Positions 42,460 through 52,177 of a stretch of 64,000 bases of DNA are shown here, one piece after another. Position 1 is the first letter of the stretch, and each line of letters opens with the position of its first letter. Made by a program: the position numbers and the translations under genes. Under the pieces are notes generated by a model. It saw only the letters and a program-made list of their open reading frames with translations, was not told where the DNA came from and did not search any database. This DNA is from Pseudanabaena mucicola str. Chao 1806 (GTDB lineage: Bacteria; Cyanobacteriota; Cyanobacteriia; Pseudanabaenales; Pseudanabaenaceae): NCBI RefSeq assembly GCF_030323025.1, contig NZ_CP097329.1, positions 1,457,001 through 1,521,000 of the forward strand, in the 5' to 3' direction.

Positions 42460-42620
42460 TGTGGAAAACCCCTAGTAATCTGTGGAAAAAGCCTCAATAT
42501 CTGTGGAAAACCCTGTGGAAAACTTGTGATTTAGGAATTTTAAAATTATTTAAAGTTATTTTTTTTTAATATTTGTGATCTTTTATCTGAATATAACCAT
42601 ATAGTTTTTAACGACATTTT
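42460..42620. other. Candidate replication origin: four DnaA-like boxes and an AT-rich tract
   Basis: TGTGGAAAA (complement TTTTCCACA, the DnaA box form reported for cyanobacteria) occurs at 42460, 42481, 42502 and 42514. All are in the same orientation, spaced 21, 21 and 12 bases. Immediately after them 42530-42615 is very AT-rich (runs of T and A), resembling a DNA unwinding element. The gap 42174-42635 has no gene. Origin function is inference; a DnaA titration or regulatory cluster is the main alternative. Confidence 0.6.
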
Positions 42621-42635
42621 CTGACTATTTCTAGG

Positions 42636-43067
42636 CTATTGCAGCCAATTTTCAGGTACAACAACTAGTGTTGTACCTTCTCTGCGTAAAACAATTACTT
42701 TTTGCTGGGCAGTGATCTCAATTCTGGAATCATCACACCTCGCTTTCCATGACACTCCCTCATATCGGACTCGTCCAGTTTCCCCTGCAGGAATTGCTGT
42801 AAGCGTAATACCTTCTCGTGCCTCTTGTAGTTGATGAGAATCCCTAGGAATAAAGCGTCGTGACAACATCACTAATAGCCCTGAGATCACCATCCATGCG
42901 AATATTTGTAGGGCAGGCAGGGGAAGAATTAATGCAATAACTGCCACGCATAAAGCAGCCACTCCCATCGCTCCAGCAATCAAAAAAGTTGGCAATGGCA
43001 CTAGCAACTCGATCGCACATAGAGACATGCCAATAATTAGCCAGATTTGAATAGGTGTTAAGTTCAT
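42636..43067 (-). CDS. NfeD-family membrane protein
   Basis: A 143-residue protein. Two to three membrane helices (IWLIIGMSLCAIELLVPLPT, AGAMGVAALCVAVIALILPL, IFAWMVISGLLVML) are followed by a C-terminal OB-fold domain (LTAIPAGETGRVRYEGVSWK), the short NfeD form that often partners SPFH-family proteins in membrane microdomains. No SPFH gene is adjacent. It overlaps the end of the MCE gene by 4 bases and so belongs to that operon. Confidence 0.85.
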   Translation of the reverse strand: MNLTPIQIWLIIGMSLCAIELLVPLPTFLIAGAMGVAALCVAVIALILPLPALQIFAWMVISGLLVMLSRRFIPRDSHQLQEAREGITLTAIPAGETGRVRYEGVSWKARCDDSRIEITAQQKVIVLRREGTTLVVVPENWLQ

Positions 43068-44389
43068 TGATCGCTTGAGCTATTAATAAAACTAGAAGCT
43101 TCTGTAGATGTGCTAGATTCTGATTTAGTCGTTTTACTAATGGTTGTCATGGGGGTAGGGCTATTGATTTTGACCTTTTCCTGCTCTAAAGACTTTTCGC
43201 GCCTTTCCCGATCATCGATAGCTGGCTTAATCAACTTACTACGCGCAACTTCGATGTTAGTTGGTAATTTCTCCGTTGCAGTTTCACTAGGACGCGAATT
43301 GCTTGGTGTCGGCAAATTATCCAGATTAGGAGCCGTCGATAGCAAACCACCTAATCCATTAATCAAATTACGAATATTGTTCCGCAGTTGGGGATCGCCT
43401 GTGAGTTCATCTAAATCTGCCGTAATCTTCTTTGCATTGGCAAAGGTTGCCCTCGCTGAGTCGAGAGTTTCTCGCAGGGAAGCAATGGTTGCTGGATCGC
43501 TCAATTCTCCTGTAACCTTTCGTAGGTTTGCCGATGTTTCTGCCGCATTGTCTGCAAGTTTTTGCAAATTTGCAATCAGTTTACCGTCATTGAGAAGAGG
43601 TTTCGCACTAGCCAAGAGTGATCGCGCTTCTCGTGAAGCTGCCGCAATTCCATCTAGAGTTTGCGCTAATTTCTCGCGATTGACCTCAATTAAATCTTGA
43701 GCACTGTTGGCGACACTACCCACCTTATTCGCCGCACCACTAATCGCATCAGCCGTATCTCCAAACTTCACAATCTGGTTTTCAAATGTTCCAACAACAC
43801 GGTTAGCTGAATCAGTTAATTTTTGGATACTTTTTGCCGTCACTTTTGCCGAATTTAACGTGTCATTGAGGTTATCGATTAGACCTTGGTCATTGATTTT
43901 GCGAAGGGTCGCACTCATATCCTTGAGAAGTAAGGTAAAACTCACGCCCCTAGATCCTTCAATCTGTCCACCCTGACAAACAATCAGATCATTGTTGCAT
44001 TCCTTGGCTAAGGGATTGAGGTTTGGATCCAGTGTCACCTTATCCTTCGGTGGAAAAATGTCAATATTGGTATTGCCTAAAAAACCACTCTGATTAGTCT
44101 CAGCGACAGACAGTTTTGGAATAATTAATTTGGAATTTTCCACGGTCACCAGTATATCAACACTATCGGTTTGAGCAGTCAAGGCGGTAACTCGACCGAT
44201 TTCGACACCACGAAACCTCACGACGGAGCCAGTATTTAACCCACTAGCATCAGGTAATTTGATCGTAAATGTAAACTTAGAACTATTCAGTAGCTGCCCG
44301 CGCAACCATAACAATGCACCGCCAAGAGCAACCACTCCACCGATGATAAATAAGCCAAGCGCACCGTCTCGTAATGTTTTTCGCTGCAC
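43064..44389 (-). CDS. MCE/MlaD-family lipid transport substrate-binding protein
   Basis: A 441-residue protein. One N-terminal membrane helix (LGLFIIGGVVALGGALLWLR) is followed by the MlaD domain (TIKLPDASGLNTGSVVRFRG, VEIGRVTALTA). A long helical region with TID/AN-type repeats follows (residues 170-330), and a Ser/Thr-rich disordered tail. It probably forms a hexameric shuttle or tunnel for lipids between inner membrane and outer membrane, as in plant TGD2 and bacterial Mla. The ABC ATPase gene lies 5 bases upstream. The matching permease (MlaE/TGD1) is not here. Confidence 0.88.
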   Translation of the reverse strand: MQRKTLRDGALGLFIIGGVVALGGALLWLRGQLLNSSKFTFTIKLPDASGLNTGSVVRFRGVEIGRVTALTAQTDSVDILVTVENSKLIIPKLSVAETNQSGFLGNTNIDIFPPKDKVTLDPNLNPLAKECNNDLIVCQGGQIEGSRGVSFTLLLKDMSATLRKINDQGLIDNLNDTLNSAKVTAKSIQKLTDSANRVVGTFENQIVKFGDTADAISGAANKVGSVANSAQDLIEVNREKLAQTLDGIAAASREARSLLASAKPLLNDGKLIANLQKLADNAAETSANLRKVTGELSDPATIASLRETLDSARATFANAKKITADLDELTGDPQLRNNIRNLINGLGGLLSTAPNLDNLPTPSNSRPSETATEKLPTNIEVARSKLIKPAIDDRERREKSLEQEKVKINSPTPMTTISKTTKSESSTSTEASSFINSSSDQ

Positions 44390-44394
44390 GAGTC

Positions 44395-45228
44395 TTATAC
44401 CTCCTTAGTCAAAAGTTGAATTGGTCCTTCAGTACTGCCACTAAAGAATTGTCTAACATACGGGTTGTCTGCCGTATCAATTGTACTCACGTTTCCTGCA
44501 TAGCGCACCGATCCGCGATATAAAACCATCAGGCGATCAGCGGTACGACGGATTGTACTGTCTTGGTGAGTCACCACAATATAGCTATCACAGACCTGTT
44601 GATCCCTAAGCGATCGCATTAAGTCCTCGATGATTGTCGAAGCGATAGGATCAAGCCCTGCAGTTGGTTCGTCATAGAGTAGGATTTTTTTAGCTTGCGT
44701 TTTTGTCGTGGGGTCATCCATTATGGCTCGGGCAAAGCTGACTCGCTTACGCATCCCACCTGATAGCTGACTAGGGTAGCGATTGCTAATATTTTCTAGT
44801 CCCACTAAAGCTAATTTTTGTTCAACCAGTCGATAAATTTCACGGCGGGATAATCGTGAATGCTCAAATAGGGAAAAGCCCACATTTTCAGCCACTGTCA
44901 GTGAGTCAAATAACGCTGCACTTTGAAATACCATGCCAATGTTGAGACCATAGCTACCTTCTTGAATATCTTCTTCAGACTCCACAAGGTTGCCATTGAC
45001 ATATACTTCACCTGAATCAGCAGTCAACAAGCCACAAATTACCCGCAAAATTGTTGATTTACCTGTACCAGAAGGACCAATAATCGCGATCGCCTCTCCA
45101 GAATGTACTGTCAGATCAAAACCTTTAAGGATAGGGTTTTGTCCAAAGCTCTTATGAATCCCACGCAGTTCTAGCAAGGGTGTAACAACACTGCTACTTT
45201 TTTTAGTCAGAGATCTAACTGGCTCCAT
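44395..45228 (-). CDS. ABC transporter ATP-binding protein, MlaF/TGD3-like
   Basis: A 277-residue ATPase. Walker A GPSGTGKST, the signature LSGGMRKRVSFARAI and Walker B ILLYDEPTAGLDP are all intact. The GMRKRV variant of the signature is typical of the Mla/TGD lipid-import class. It is first in the ABC-MCE-NfeD operon. Confidence 0.9.
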   Translation of the reverse strand: MEPVRSLTKKSSSVVTPLLELRGIHKSFGQNPILKGFDLTVHSGEAIAIIGPSGTGKSTILRVICGLLTADSGEVYVNGNLVESEEDIQEGSYGLNIGMVFQSAALFDSLTVAENVGFSLFEHSRLSRREIYRLVEQKLALVGLENISNRYPSQLSGGMRKRVSFARAIMDDPTTKTQAKKILLYDEPTAGLDPIASTIIEDLMRSLRDQQVCDSYIVVTHQDSTIRRTADRLMVLYRGSVRYAGNVSTIDTADNPYVRQFFSGSTEGPIQLLTKEV

Positions 45229-45306
45229 TGGTATTTGTCGCTGATAAGATACATAGCTCTACAAAAAACTAACATTTTTGCAGAAACATTTCCTAAAAAG
45301 CCAAAA

Positions 45307-45333
45307 AGAAAAGGACGCTTTGCGCCCTTTTCT
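45307..45333. terminator. Terminator between pstB and the ABC-MCE operon
   Basis: AGAAAAGG pairs with CCTTTTCT around an inner GC/GC step. It lies about 80 bases past the pstB stop and before the ABC gene. Confidence 0.6.
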
Positions 45334-45410
45334 GAGTCTAAATGAGGATCAATTTTCTAGGTTTAGCTTTGCCGTACCCAAAAATTTGATCTTTATGAAA
45401 TTGCAAAACC

Positions 45411-46226
45411 CTAACCGAACCTACCGCTAATATACTCTTCAGTAGCAACTTGCTTAGGACTGCTAAAAATTACGGATGTGCGATCGATCTCCACCAATTT
45501 ACCAGTGCGCTTACCAGTTTCGCTGAGTTCAGTATTAAAGAACGCAGTCATATCTGCAGATCGCGAAGCTTGCTGCATGTTGTGAGTCACAATTACCAGA
45601 GTATACTTCTGCTTTAGCTCTTGCATCAATTCTTCAATGCGAAGGGTTGAGATTGGATCAAGAGCCGAGCAAGGCTCATCCATTAAGATTACCTGTGGCT
45701 CGACGGCGATTGCTCTAGCAATACATAGACGTTGCTGCTGTCCACCAGAAAGAGCTAAACCACTCTGATTTAGTTGGTCCTTTACCTCATCCCAAATTGC
45801 GGCTGATCGCAAAGATTTTTCGACCAAATCAGCCATATCGTTCTTAGAACCCTTAAATCCATTAATTCGAGGACCGAAGGCAATATTTTCATAAATAGAC
45901 TTTGGAAAAGGATTAGGACGTTGGAATACCATCCCAATATGACGACGAACTGCTACGGGATCGATTTTAGGATCGTAAAGGTTATGACCATTAAAGGTTA
46001 TTTTCCCCCTAACTTTTGCACCCTCAATCAAATCATTGAGACGATTAAAACATCTCAGGATCGTACTCTTACCACATCCTGAAGGTCCAATAAATGCGGT
46101 AATTTGATTTTTGGCAATTTCTAAGTTAACACCTGCTACTGCTGGTGAGTTGGAACTATAAAAAACATTAACGTCTTCAACCTTTAAAATTGCCTGATTT
46201 TCGGAAATGCTGTTGCTTAAGTTCAT
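45411..46226 (-). CDS. pstB: Phosphate ABC transporter ATP-binding protein
   Basis: A 271-residue ATPase. Walker [30 protein letters not shown] (PstB-specific), [15 protein letters not shown] and [12 protein letters not shown] are present. It energises high-affinity phosphate uptake, last in pstSCAB with 48 bases from pstA. Confidence 0.96.
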   Translation of the reverse strand: MNLSNSISENQAILKVEDVNVFYSSNSPAVAGVNLEIAKNQITAFIGPSGCGKSTILRCFNRLNDLIEGAKVRGKITFNGHNLYDPKIDPVAVRRHIGMVFQRPNPFPKSIYENIAFGPRINGFKGSKNDMADLVEKSLRSAAIWDEVKDQLNQSGLALSGGQQQRLCIARAIAVEPQVILMDEPCSALDPISTLRIEELMQELKQKYTLVIVTHNMQQASRSADMTAFFNTELSETGKRTGKLVEIDRTSVIFSSPKQVATEEYISGRFG

Positions 46227-46274
46227 TGTAAAAAACCAAATTCGTTAGATTTATCTTTCATTAAATACTCTGAG

Positions 46275-47246
46275 TTAATTTGCACGACTGCGTAGAAAGA
46301 TTGCGATCAAATTCATACCTAAAACCAAAATTAAAAGCACCACGATCCCAGCCGAAGCTAGTACCTGAAATTCTGCCTTAGGGTCACCCACCCATTCATA
46401 GATTTGGTAAGGCAGAACTGAGAAGAAATTATCGTTTGACCATAATGTATCTGTAAATACATCTCCTATCTTACCACTGAACAAAGCTCCAAAGTTTATG
46501 GGGGAAGCCTTAGGATCGAATAGAACAGTACCAGCGCCAAGAACAACAATCGGTGCAGTCTCACCGATACCTCTAGAAGTAGATATAATCACCGCCGTCA
46601 AAATGCCTGGTAATGCCGCAGGTAAAACATGATGGCGAATTGTCTGCCACTTAGTTGCCCCAACTCCGTAGGATGCCTGGCGAATAGATTGAGGAACAGC
46701 GCGAATCGCTTCTCTAGAGATGACGATGACTGGCGGTAAAATGAGTAATGTAATTGTCAAAATCCCTGTCACTAATACAGCCCGACCACCATACATACCG
46801 CGTACAAATAACCCTAAGCCTAATAGTCCATAGATAATTGATGGAATACCAGCTAAGTTGTAAATATTTAGTTCAATTAAATCTGTAAACCAATTTTTTT
46901 TTGCATATTCTTCTAAGTAAATTGCGGAGCAAACTCCAAGCGGAACTACTAGTAACAATACATAGGAAAGCATCGCTATAGAGCCAAGAATTGCAGCCCT
47001 GTATCCAGACTCTGATGGGCGGCGAGATGGATATAATTGGAATAAATCCCAATTGAGTCGGCTAGAGCCATCCTGCACTACCTTATAAATTAAAAAAGCA
47101 AGAACAATTAGCCCAAGGGAGGTGGCAAAAATACAGAAAGCGGCAAATATTTTTCCCCATAGCTGCCTTGATTTGAGCTTAGGTTCAAATCTTGACTCAA
47201 TAGGCTGTCCTTCAATCGTTTCTAATATATCTGAGCTGTTACTCAT
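46275..47246 (-). CDS. pstA: Phosphate ABC transporter permease PstA
   Basis: A 323-residue, six-helix permease. [20 protein letters not shown] precedes the membrane core, [20 protein letters not shown] follows, and the EAA loop [20 protein letters not shown] contacts PstB. It overlaps pstC by 8 bases, which supports translational coupling. Confidence 0.95.
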   Translation of the reverse strand: MSNSSDILETIEGQPIESRFEPKLKSRQLWGKIFAAFCIFATSLGLIVLAFLIYKVVQDGSSRLNWDLFQLYPSRRPSESGYRAAILGSIAMLSYVLLLVVPLGVCSAIYLEEYAKKNWFTDLIELNIYNLAGIPSIIYGLLGLGLFVRGMYGGRAVLVTGILTITLLILPPVIVISREAIRAVPQSIRQASYGVGATKWQTIRHHVLPAALPGILTAVIISTSRGIGETAPIVVLGAGTVLFDPKASPINFGALFSGKIGDVFTDTLWSNDNFFSVLPYQIYEWVGDPKAEFQVLASAGIVVLLILVLGMNLIAIFLRSRAN

Positions 47247-48210
47247 AGGTTTCTTGGAATCGTTTGCTAATTTGCTTACTGATAATGTTGAGCAGGAGGG
47301 TGATCAGAAATAGGGTCATGCCAACTGCAAAAAGAGCCTCATATTCCACACTGCCAACTCGCGAATCGCCTTTGGCGACTTGAGCTATGTAAGCAGTCAT
47401 CGTGCCAACGGTTTGTCTAGGATCTAGTGTGAGAATTGGTCTTTGTCCTGCAGCGATCGCTACAATCATTGTTTCTCCGACAGCACGAGATATGCCCAAG
47501 ATAATCGCAGCACAAATACCTGACAACGCAGCAGGAAAAACAATATTGGTCGTGACTTCCTTTTTGGTAGAGCCAAGTCCATAGGCGGCTTCACGTAAAG
47601 ACCTTGGTACTGCAATCATTGCATCAGTACTAATCGATCCGATTGTAGGAACAATCATCACACCCATGATTAAACCCGCACTAAGAGCGTTAAAACCTTG
47701 CAGCCCAGGAATTAATTTGCCAAGGATTGGGGTAATAAATGTCAGTGCAAAGTATCCATACACAACAGTGGGAACACCCGCTAGCAACTCAATTACTGGG
47801 CGCAAAAACTTACCTAATCTTGGTGGGGCGTATTCTGAAAGATAAACGGCGGTTGCTAGTCCCAGAGGAGTTGCTACCAACATAGCAATTAGAGCCACAA
47901 TCAATGTGCCGTTAACTGTTGGCCATACACAAAAACTTTTCTCGGCAAACTGTGGTGTCCAGCTACAGCTATAACTACCGTTTTCTAAGGTTTTACCAAA
48001 TAGAAATTCGCCAATACTTGCTTTACCAAAAAAACTAACGGTTTCTGAGGCAAGTACATAAACGATCGCTAGAGTTGTTAGTACAGAAATAAAAGTACAC
48101 AAAAGTAACGCATAACCAATTGCACTTTCGCGAATATTACGATCTGCGCGTTGGTAGATATCTAATGAATCTGGTGAATCTGGTTCAGGATTATTCACAG
48201 GATTTGACAT
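47239..48210 (-). CDS. pstC: Phosphate ABC transporter permease PstC
   Basis: A 323-residue permease with [11 protein letters not shown] and a cytoplasmic [23 protein letters not shown] loop region, plus [20 protein letters not shown]. It pairs with PstA. It lies downstream of pstS across a 218-base gap that contains a GGTAGT element and a hairpin. Confidence 0.94.
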   Translation of the reverse strand: MSNPVNNPEPDSPDSLDIYQRADRNIRESAIGYALLLCTFISVLTTLAIVYVLASETVSFFGKASIGEFLFGKTLENGSYSCSWTPQFAEKSFCVWPTVNGTLIVALIAMLVATPLGLATAVYLSEYAPPRLGKFLRPVIELLAGVPTVVYGYFALTFITPILGKLIPGLQGFNALSAGLIMGVMIVPTIGSISTDAMIAVPRSLREAAYGLGSTKKEVTTNIVFPAALSGICAAIILGISRAVGETMIVAIAAGQRPILTLDPRQTVGTMTAYIAQVAKGDSRVGSVEYEALFAVGMTLFLITLLLNIISKQISKRFQETYE

Positions 48211-48243
48211 TTAAAGTTTCCTAACCATACAAATAAACAATTA

Positions 48244-48324
48244 GGTAGTGTTGCAAAGTAATTTTTTTAGTAATAGTGTTGCGGGCGCTTCGCACCCGCA
48301 ACACTATTACATAGCATGACTACC
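48244..48324. mobile_element. 81-bp GGTAGT miniature element, copy 2
   Basis: GGTAGTGTTGCAAAGTAAT at the left and ATTACATAGCATGACTACC at the right are imperfect inverted repeats, with an inner hairpin GTGTTGCGGG/CCCGCAACAC. The 8-bp direct repeat AACAATTA flanks it at 48236-48243 and 48325-48332, direct evidence of insertion. It sits inside the pst operon, between pstS and pstC. Confidence 0.88.
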
Positions 48325-48336
48325 AACAATTAAAGC

Positions 48337-48415
48337 CCCTCTCGTCTAGTTATAAATTCTGAGTTAGAGATAAGAGTTTCTAATCACCAACCTAGAATGT
48401 AGAGAGAAGGGCTAA
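48337..48415. terminator. Stem-loop after pstS
   Basis: AGCCCCTCTC and its complement in GAGAGAAGGGCT enclose about 55 bases. Its position just past the pstS stop fits the attenuation or mRNA-stabilising stem often seen after the binding-protein gene of ABC operons. Confidence 0.5.
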
Positions 48416-48428
48416 TTTATCTAAAAGA

Positions 48429-49523
48429 CTACTTCAGGTCTTTAGACAACAATTCAGCTACAGGAACCCCTGCAGGAGCATCAATAAAGGTTGAACCGAC
48501 AGCAGCTTTGGTGAAGCGCTCTTTTACCTTGGTTAGAGCATCACCAGGGAGAGGAACGTAGCCTACTTCTTTGACAAGCTTTGCATCCTTGTTCAAGTAA
48601 AACTCAATAAAAGCCTTGACTTCAGGACGTGCGAGCGCTTTCTTGCTGACATAAATAAACAGTGGACGAGACAGTGGATTATACTTACCAGAGTTAATAT
48701 TTTCAGCAGTTGGAGATACACAACCCTTACCACCATCGATTTCAACAGCATTTAGCTTCTTAGCATTTTCTTCAAAGTAAGAAACTCCAAAGAATCCAAC
48801 CGCACCTTTACCGCCTTGGACACCCTTCACAGTAATGTTGTCATCTTCGCTGGGCTGATAGTCCTTACGAATTACTTTAGATTTACCGTTCACAGCTTCA
48901 GTAAAGTAGTCAAAGGTTCCTGAGTCAGCGCCAGCACCAAAGAGAGCAATTGTTTCCTTGGGAAACTCAGGACGAATTTGATCCCAAGAGGTAATCTTGC
49001 CTTCTGCGTCAGGTTCCCACATCTTCTTGAGTTCGGGAATTGTCAAACACTTAGCCCAAGTATTTTCTTTGTTGACAACTACAGTCAATCCATCAATAGC
49101 AATAGGTAGTTCAATAAACTCTACGCCAGCCTTTTGACAATCTTCAGCTTCTTTCTTCTTAATTGGACGAGATGCGTTAGAAATGTCGATATCTCCAGAA
49201 CAGAATTTCTTAAATCCACCACCAGTACCGCTTGTACCAACAGGAACTTTAACGCTAGGATTTGATTTCGCAAAGTCTTCGGCAACTGCTTTGGTGATCG
49301 GTGCAACTGTGCTAGAACCATCAATAGTGATGTTGCCAGATAAGCTGGAAGTAGGTTTAGCAGTTTCTTTAGCAGCAGTTGTGGTTGTAGTTGCGGGGCT
49401 AGTTGCACTTGTAGGAGTACTAGGTTTGGTGTCGCTTCCGCTACAGGATGCAAGTGTTGCGGCTAGTGTAACGCTTGCTACAAAAGTTACAACACTACGA
49501 TTGATATTCTTTTTGGACATCAT
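48429..49523 (-). CDS. pstS: Phosphate-binding periplasmic protein PstS
   Basis: A 364-residue lipoprotein. The signal [16 protein letters not shown] ends in a lipobox, followed by a Ser/Thr/Ala-rich linker. The phosphate-binding fold starts [20 protein letters not shown]; the loop [20 protein letters not shown] and [16 protein letters not shown] follow. It delivers phosphate to PstCAB. Met at 49523 is the start: the longer frame to 49610 runs into the Pho box. Confidence 0.95.
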   Translation of the reverse strand: MMSKKNINRSVVTFVASVTLAATLASCSGSDTKPSTPTSATSPATTTTTAAKETAKPTSSLSGNITIDGSSTVAPITKAVAEDFAKSNPSVKVPVGTSGTGGGFKKFCSGDIDISNASRPIKKKEAEDCQKAGVEFIELPIAIDGLTVVVNKENTWAKCLTIPELKKMWEPDAEGKITSWDQIRPEFPKETIALFGAGADSGTFDYFTEAVNGKSKVIRKDYQPSEDDNITVKGVQGGKGAVGFFGVSYFEENAKKLNAVEIDGGKGCVSPTAENINSGKYNPLSRPLFIYVSKKALARPEVKAFIEFYLNKDAKLVKEVGYVPLPGDALTKVKERFTKAAVGSTFIDAPAGVPVAELLSKDLK

Positions 49524-49610
49524 AGAAATCTTACTGCGATTATATCTGTTACAGTTGACTGAGCATTTAAATCTCGACAAATTTGATACTAAACTGCATC
49601 CGTCAACCAA

Positions 49611-49640
49611 AGGTTAAGGACAGTTAAAGTTGAGGTTAAG
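49611..49640 (-). promoter_or_regulatory. Pho box (SphR/PhoB-type) upstream of pstS
   Basis: On the minus strand CTTAACCT, CTTTAACT and CTTAACCT are three 8-base direct repeats with 3-base spacers. This is the arrangement described for the cyanobacterial SphR binding site. It lies about 90 bases upstream of the pstS start, implying induction in phosphate limitation. Confidence 0.85.
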
Positions 49641-49756
49641 TTTAGTGAGCTAAAAAAATTTTGCGTTAAGATTTGGCTACAAAATAAGATTTTTTTCTTA
49701 AATACTGGCTTCGCATTATTTCATTATTTATAGTATTTGCCAGTCTGGTGAAGTAC

Positions 49757-49793
49757 AGGTTTATTTCCCCGCCTTTGGCGGGGAAATAAACCT
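49757..49793. repeat. Perfect 17-bp hairpin
   Basis: AGGTTTATTTCCCCGCC pairs with GGCGGGGAAATAAACCT around TTT. The same loop-proximal pattern, imperfect, is at 10457. The following CTGTAAATTCTTTAGAGCGTAA resembles the right flank of the element near 15790. The gap 49641-49942 has no gene. Confidence 0.65.
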
Positions 49794-49942
49794 ATAGAAC
49801 TCTCAAAATCCTGTAAATTCTTTAGAGCGTAACTGCTGACTAAATAAAATTTCAGTTCGATAACTTTAGGGAATCTCTTAATAAATAGGTCTATACTTAA
49901 CAAAGTGCACAGTTAACAAAGTGCACAGTTATTTACATTTTC

Positions 49943-51160
49943 CTATGGCTTGATCACATGCCATTGTGTAAGCGGTCGCATTGGTTTCCAGCCTAGAAAA
50001 GAGCCGATCGCTTCAGCACGACAGATCGAAATTTGCGTAAGTATACCGCCATATTTTTGTTGCCATTGAAATAGTTTTTGCTCGCCTTCAATGGTGATGA
50101 CGTTAGCAACTAAGCGCCCCTGCGATCGCAAATTTTCCCAACATGTCTCAAATAAATTTGGAACAGTCACCCCACCACCGATAAAGATCGCATTAGGTGT
50201 AGGTAGACCTTGCAAAACATCAGGCGCTTTACCTTCGATAATTTTGAGATTAGGAGTACCAAGGACGATCGCATTTTCCGCGATGAAATGGGTACGCGAT
50301 TTTTCAATGGCGATAGCTTGACAACGGGGATGACTTCGCATCCATTCAATGCCAATGGAACCGCAACCAGCCCCAACATCCCAGAGTAATTCTCCTGCAT
50401 TGGGGGCAAGGGTCGATAGGGTAATTGCTCTGACCTCTCGCTTAGTTAACTGTCCGTCATGATGAAAAGCATCATCGGGCAGCCCTACCATCCGCGATAG
50501 AATTTTTGCTTTAGGATTAGGAATGCATTCCACGGTGATCGCATTGAGATCAGCAAATTCAGGAAAGTTCTCGAACTGATTAGCAACAGTAGAAATAATG
50601 CGCTCTTTAGTGCCATTAAGATGTTCTAAAACCGTAATTTTGCTATTGCCGAAATGGCGATCGCACAAAATCTTAGCCACAATCTGCGGCGTTTCTTTCC
50701 CTGAACTCAGAATTAGCAGTTTCGCTTTTGGATAGATATAAGACTGTAACAAAGAAACGGGACGACCGCATAGACTCAGGGTTTCCACTTCATGCAATGA
50801 CCATCCTAATCGTGCACAAATCAAGCTAAAAGTAGAAGGTGAAGGAATAATTACCATTTCCTCCATGGGAATTCTCCTTAATAAAGTTGTCCCAATCCCA
50901 AACCAAAGCGGATCACCACTGGCTAAAACACATACCGATTTACCACGCAAATTAATAATTTGCTGGATGGTTGACTCAATGGGTGAAGCCCAAACTATGC
51001 GCGATCGCTGATCTTCTAGAAATTCTGGCAACATTGCTAAATGGCGATCACTACCCACGAAAACTTCAGCATGATCTATTAGCGATCGAGCGACTAGGCT
51101 TATTGCCCCTAAACCATCTTCCCCAATACCAATAATTTTTAGCCATTTTTGAGTATTCAT
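49943..51160 (-). CDS. cobL: Bifunctional precorrin-6Y C5,15-methyltransferase/decarboxylase
   Basis: A 405-residue fusion. The N-terminal CbiE domain (KWLKIIGIGEDGLGAISLVA, VGSDRHLAML, CVLASGDPLWFGIGTTLL) methylates C5. The C-terminal CbiT domain, from about residue 200 (TKREVRAITLSTLAPNAGEL, LWDVGAGCGSIGIEWMR), methylates C15 and decarboxylates. It faces away from the B12 cluster at 52-57 kb but belongs to the same pathway. Confidence 0.92.
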   Translation of the reverse strand: MNTQKWLKIIGIGEDGLGAISLVARSLIDHAEVFVGSDRHLAMLPEFLEDQRSRIVWASPIESTIQQIINLRGKSVCVLASGDPLWFGIGTTLLRRIPMEEMVIIPSPSTFSLICARLGWSLHEVETLSLCGRPVSLLQSYIYPKAKLLILSSGKETPQIVAKILCDRHFGNSKITVLEHLNGTKERIISTVANQFENFPEFADLNAITVECIPNPKAKILSRMVGLPDDAFHHDGQLTKREVRAITLSTLAPNAGELLWDVGAGCGSIGIEWMRSHPRCQAIAIEKSRTHFIAENAIVLGTPNLKIIEGKAPDVLQGLPTPNAIFIGGGVTVPNLFETCWENLRSQGRLVANVITIEGEQKLFQWQQKYGGILTQISICRAEAIGSFLGWKPMRPLTQWHVIKP

Positions 51161-51268
51161 TGATATCTTATTCGTGATTGAGGGAGCACTAGAGTCTGAT
51201 ATCTAATGATCCTATGCACTAAAATAGAGAAAGAACTGATCTATCTATAATGAGCTATCAAAACAGAA

Positions 51269-51874
51269 ATGCCATACAGTAATTTTACGATCAAAAAAGT
51301 CCAAAAAGATTTTGGTGTTGAAATACTAGAAAGGATAGATCTATTTTCTAGTATTTCTCCTCATGAAATTGGTGAGCATTTAAAACAGACGCTATTAGAT
51401 AACGTTTCCCTAGCAATTGCTGTCAACACTGAAAAAGCACGTTCTGAACTAATTATTGCACCCGTACTAATTGAAATCAGAAAAATATTTAATAAGGAAA
51501 TTAGTTTTTTCTCTGGGATTGAATTGAATATTGATAAAGAACGTGATTTAACTGGATTTTGTGATTTTATTATTAGCCAATCTCCTGAACAGCTATTTTT
51601 AAATACCCCCGTAATTACAGTAGTTGAAGCCAAAAATGAAAACATCATGAGCGGTTTGGGACAATGCGCCGCCGAAATGATAGCCTCACGAATATTTAAT
51701 GAACAAGAAGGAACGAACCTAGCAAGGATTTATGGTGTTGTTACTTCAGGGAATATCTGGAAGTTCCTTAAGCTAGAGGGTAATGCTCTTTACATTGATT
51801 TGGACGATTATTCCATTAAAGAAATCTCAAAAATAATTGGCATATTATGTTCAATGATCGAGCAAAAAGCCTAA
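51269..51874 (+). CDS. Cyanobacterial hypothetical protein with PD-(D/E)XK-like nuclease pattern
   Basis: A 201-residue protein. LAIAVNTEKARSELIIAPVL is followed by SFFSGIELNIDKERDLTGFC, then DFIISQSPEQLF and ITVVEAKNENIMSGLGQCAA. The D...(V)EAK arrangement fits the PD-(D/E)XK nuclease core, and such proteins are abundant in cyanobacteria without known function. A DNA-processing or defence role is possible but unproven. It lies between cobL (divergent) and the riboswitch. Confidence 0.65.
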   Translation: MPYSNFTIKKVQKDFGVEILERIDLFSSISPHEIGEHLKQTLLDNVSLAIAVNTEKARSELIIAPVLIEIRKIFNKEISFFSGIELNIDKERDLTGFCDFIISQSPEQLFLNTPVITVVEAKNENIMSGLGQCAAEMIASRIFNEQEGTNLARIYGVVTSGNIWKFLKLEGNALYIDLDDYSIKEISKIIGILCSMIEQKA

Positions 51875-51989
51875 TTCCCCAATCTACAACTTTGTAAATC
51901 TGTGAAGATTTACTCATAAAGTATGCGAATTATTGTAGAGTCATAAAGTTGTTCTAGTTTTAACGGGGATCAGCCGTTAAAAAGTGAAA

Positions 51990-52145
51990 TTAAGTAGATC
52001 GTTTGTATTTGCTTAATTCCAAAATGGGGAAAGTTTGGTGAAAGTCCAACGCTGTACCGCAACTGTAAAGGATACCTCAGTAATATCGTTTTCCGAAGGA
52101 AAACAATATTGCTATTACCAAAGTCAGGATGCCCGCTAGAACTAG
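51990..52145 (+). promoter_or_regulatory. Cobalamin riboswitch upstream of hupE
   Basis: GGTGAAAGTCCAACGCTGTA then CCGCAACTGTAA, and downstream AGTCAGGATGCCCGC, form the conserved B12-box core. GGGAAAGTTTGGTGAAAGTC opens it. A separate 9-bp hairpin, TTTTAACGG/CCGTTAAAA (51957-51981), precedes it. It should repress hupE when adenosyl- or methylcobalamin is plentiful. Boundaries are approximate. Confidence 0.88.
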
Positions 52146-52177
52146 TTGAATTTGCCCATATCTGCGAGTTACAGAAT

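Noticed and set aside
43110-43976. Two long antisense frames over the MCE gene
   Set aside because: Antisense to a helical Ala/Ser/Asn-rich domain, which often keeps the reverse frame open; no family recognised.
49183-49617. 144-codon frame antisense to pstS
   Set aside because: Overlaps the pstS signal and linker; the low-complexity Val/Ala pattern is a shadow.
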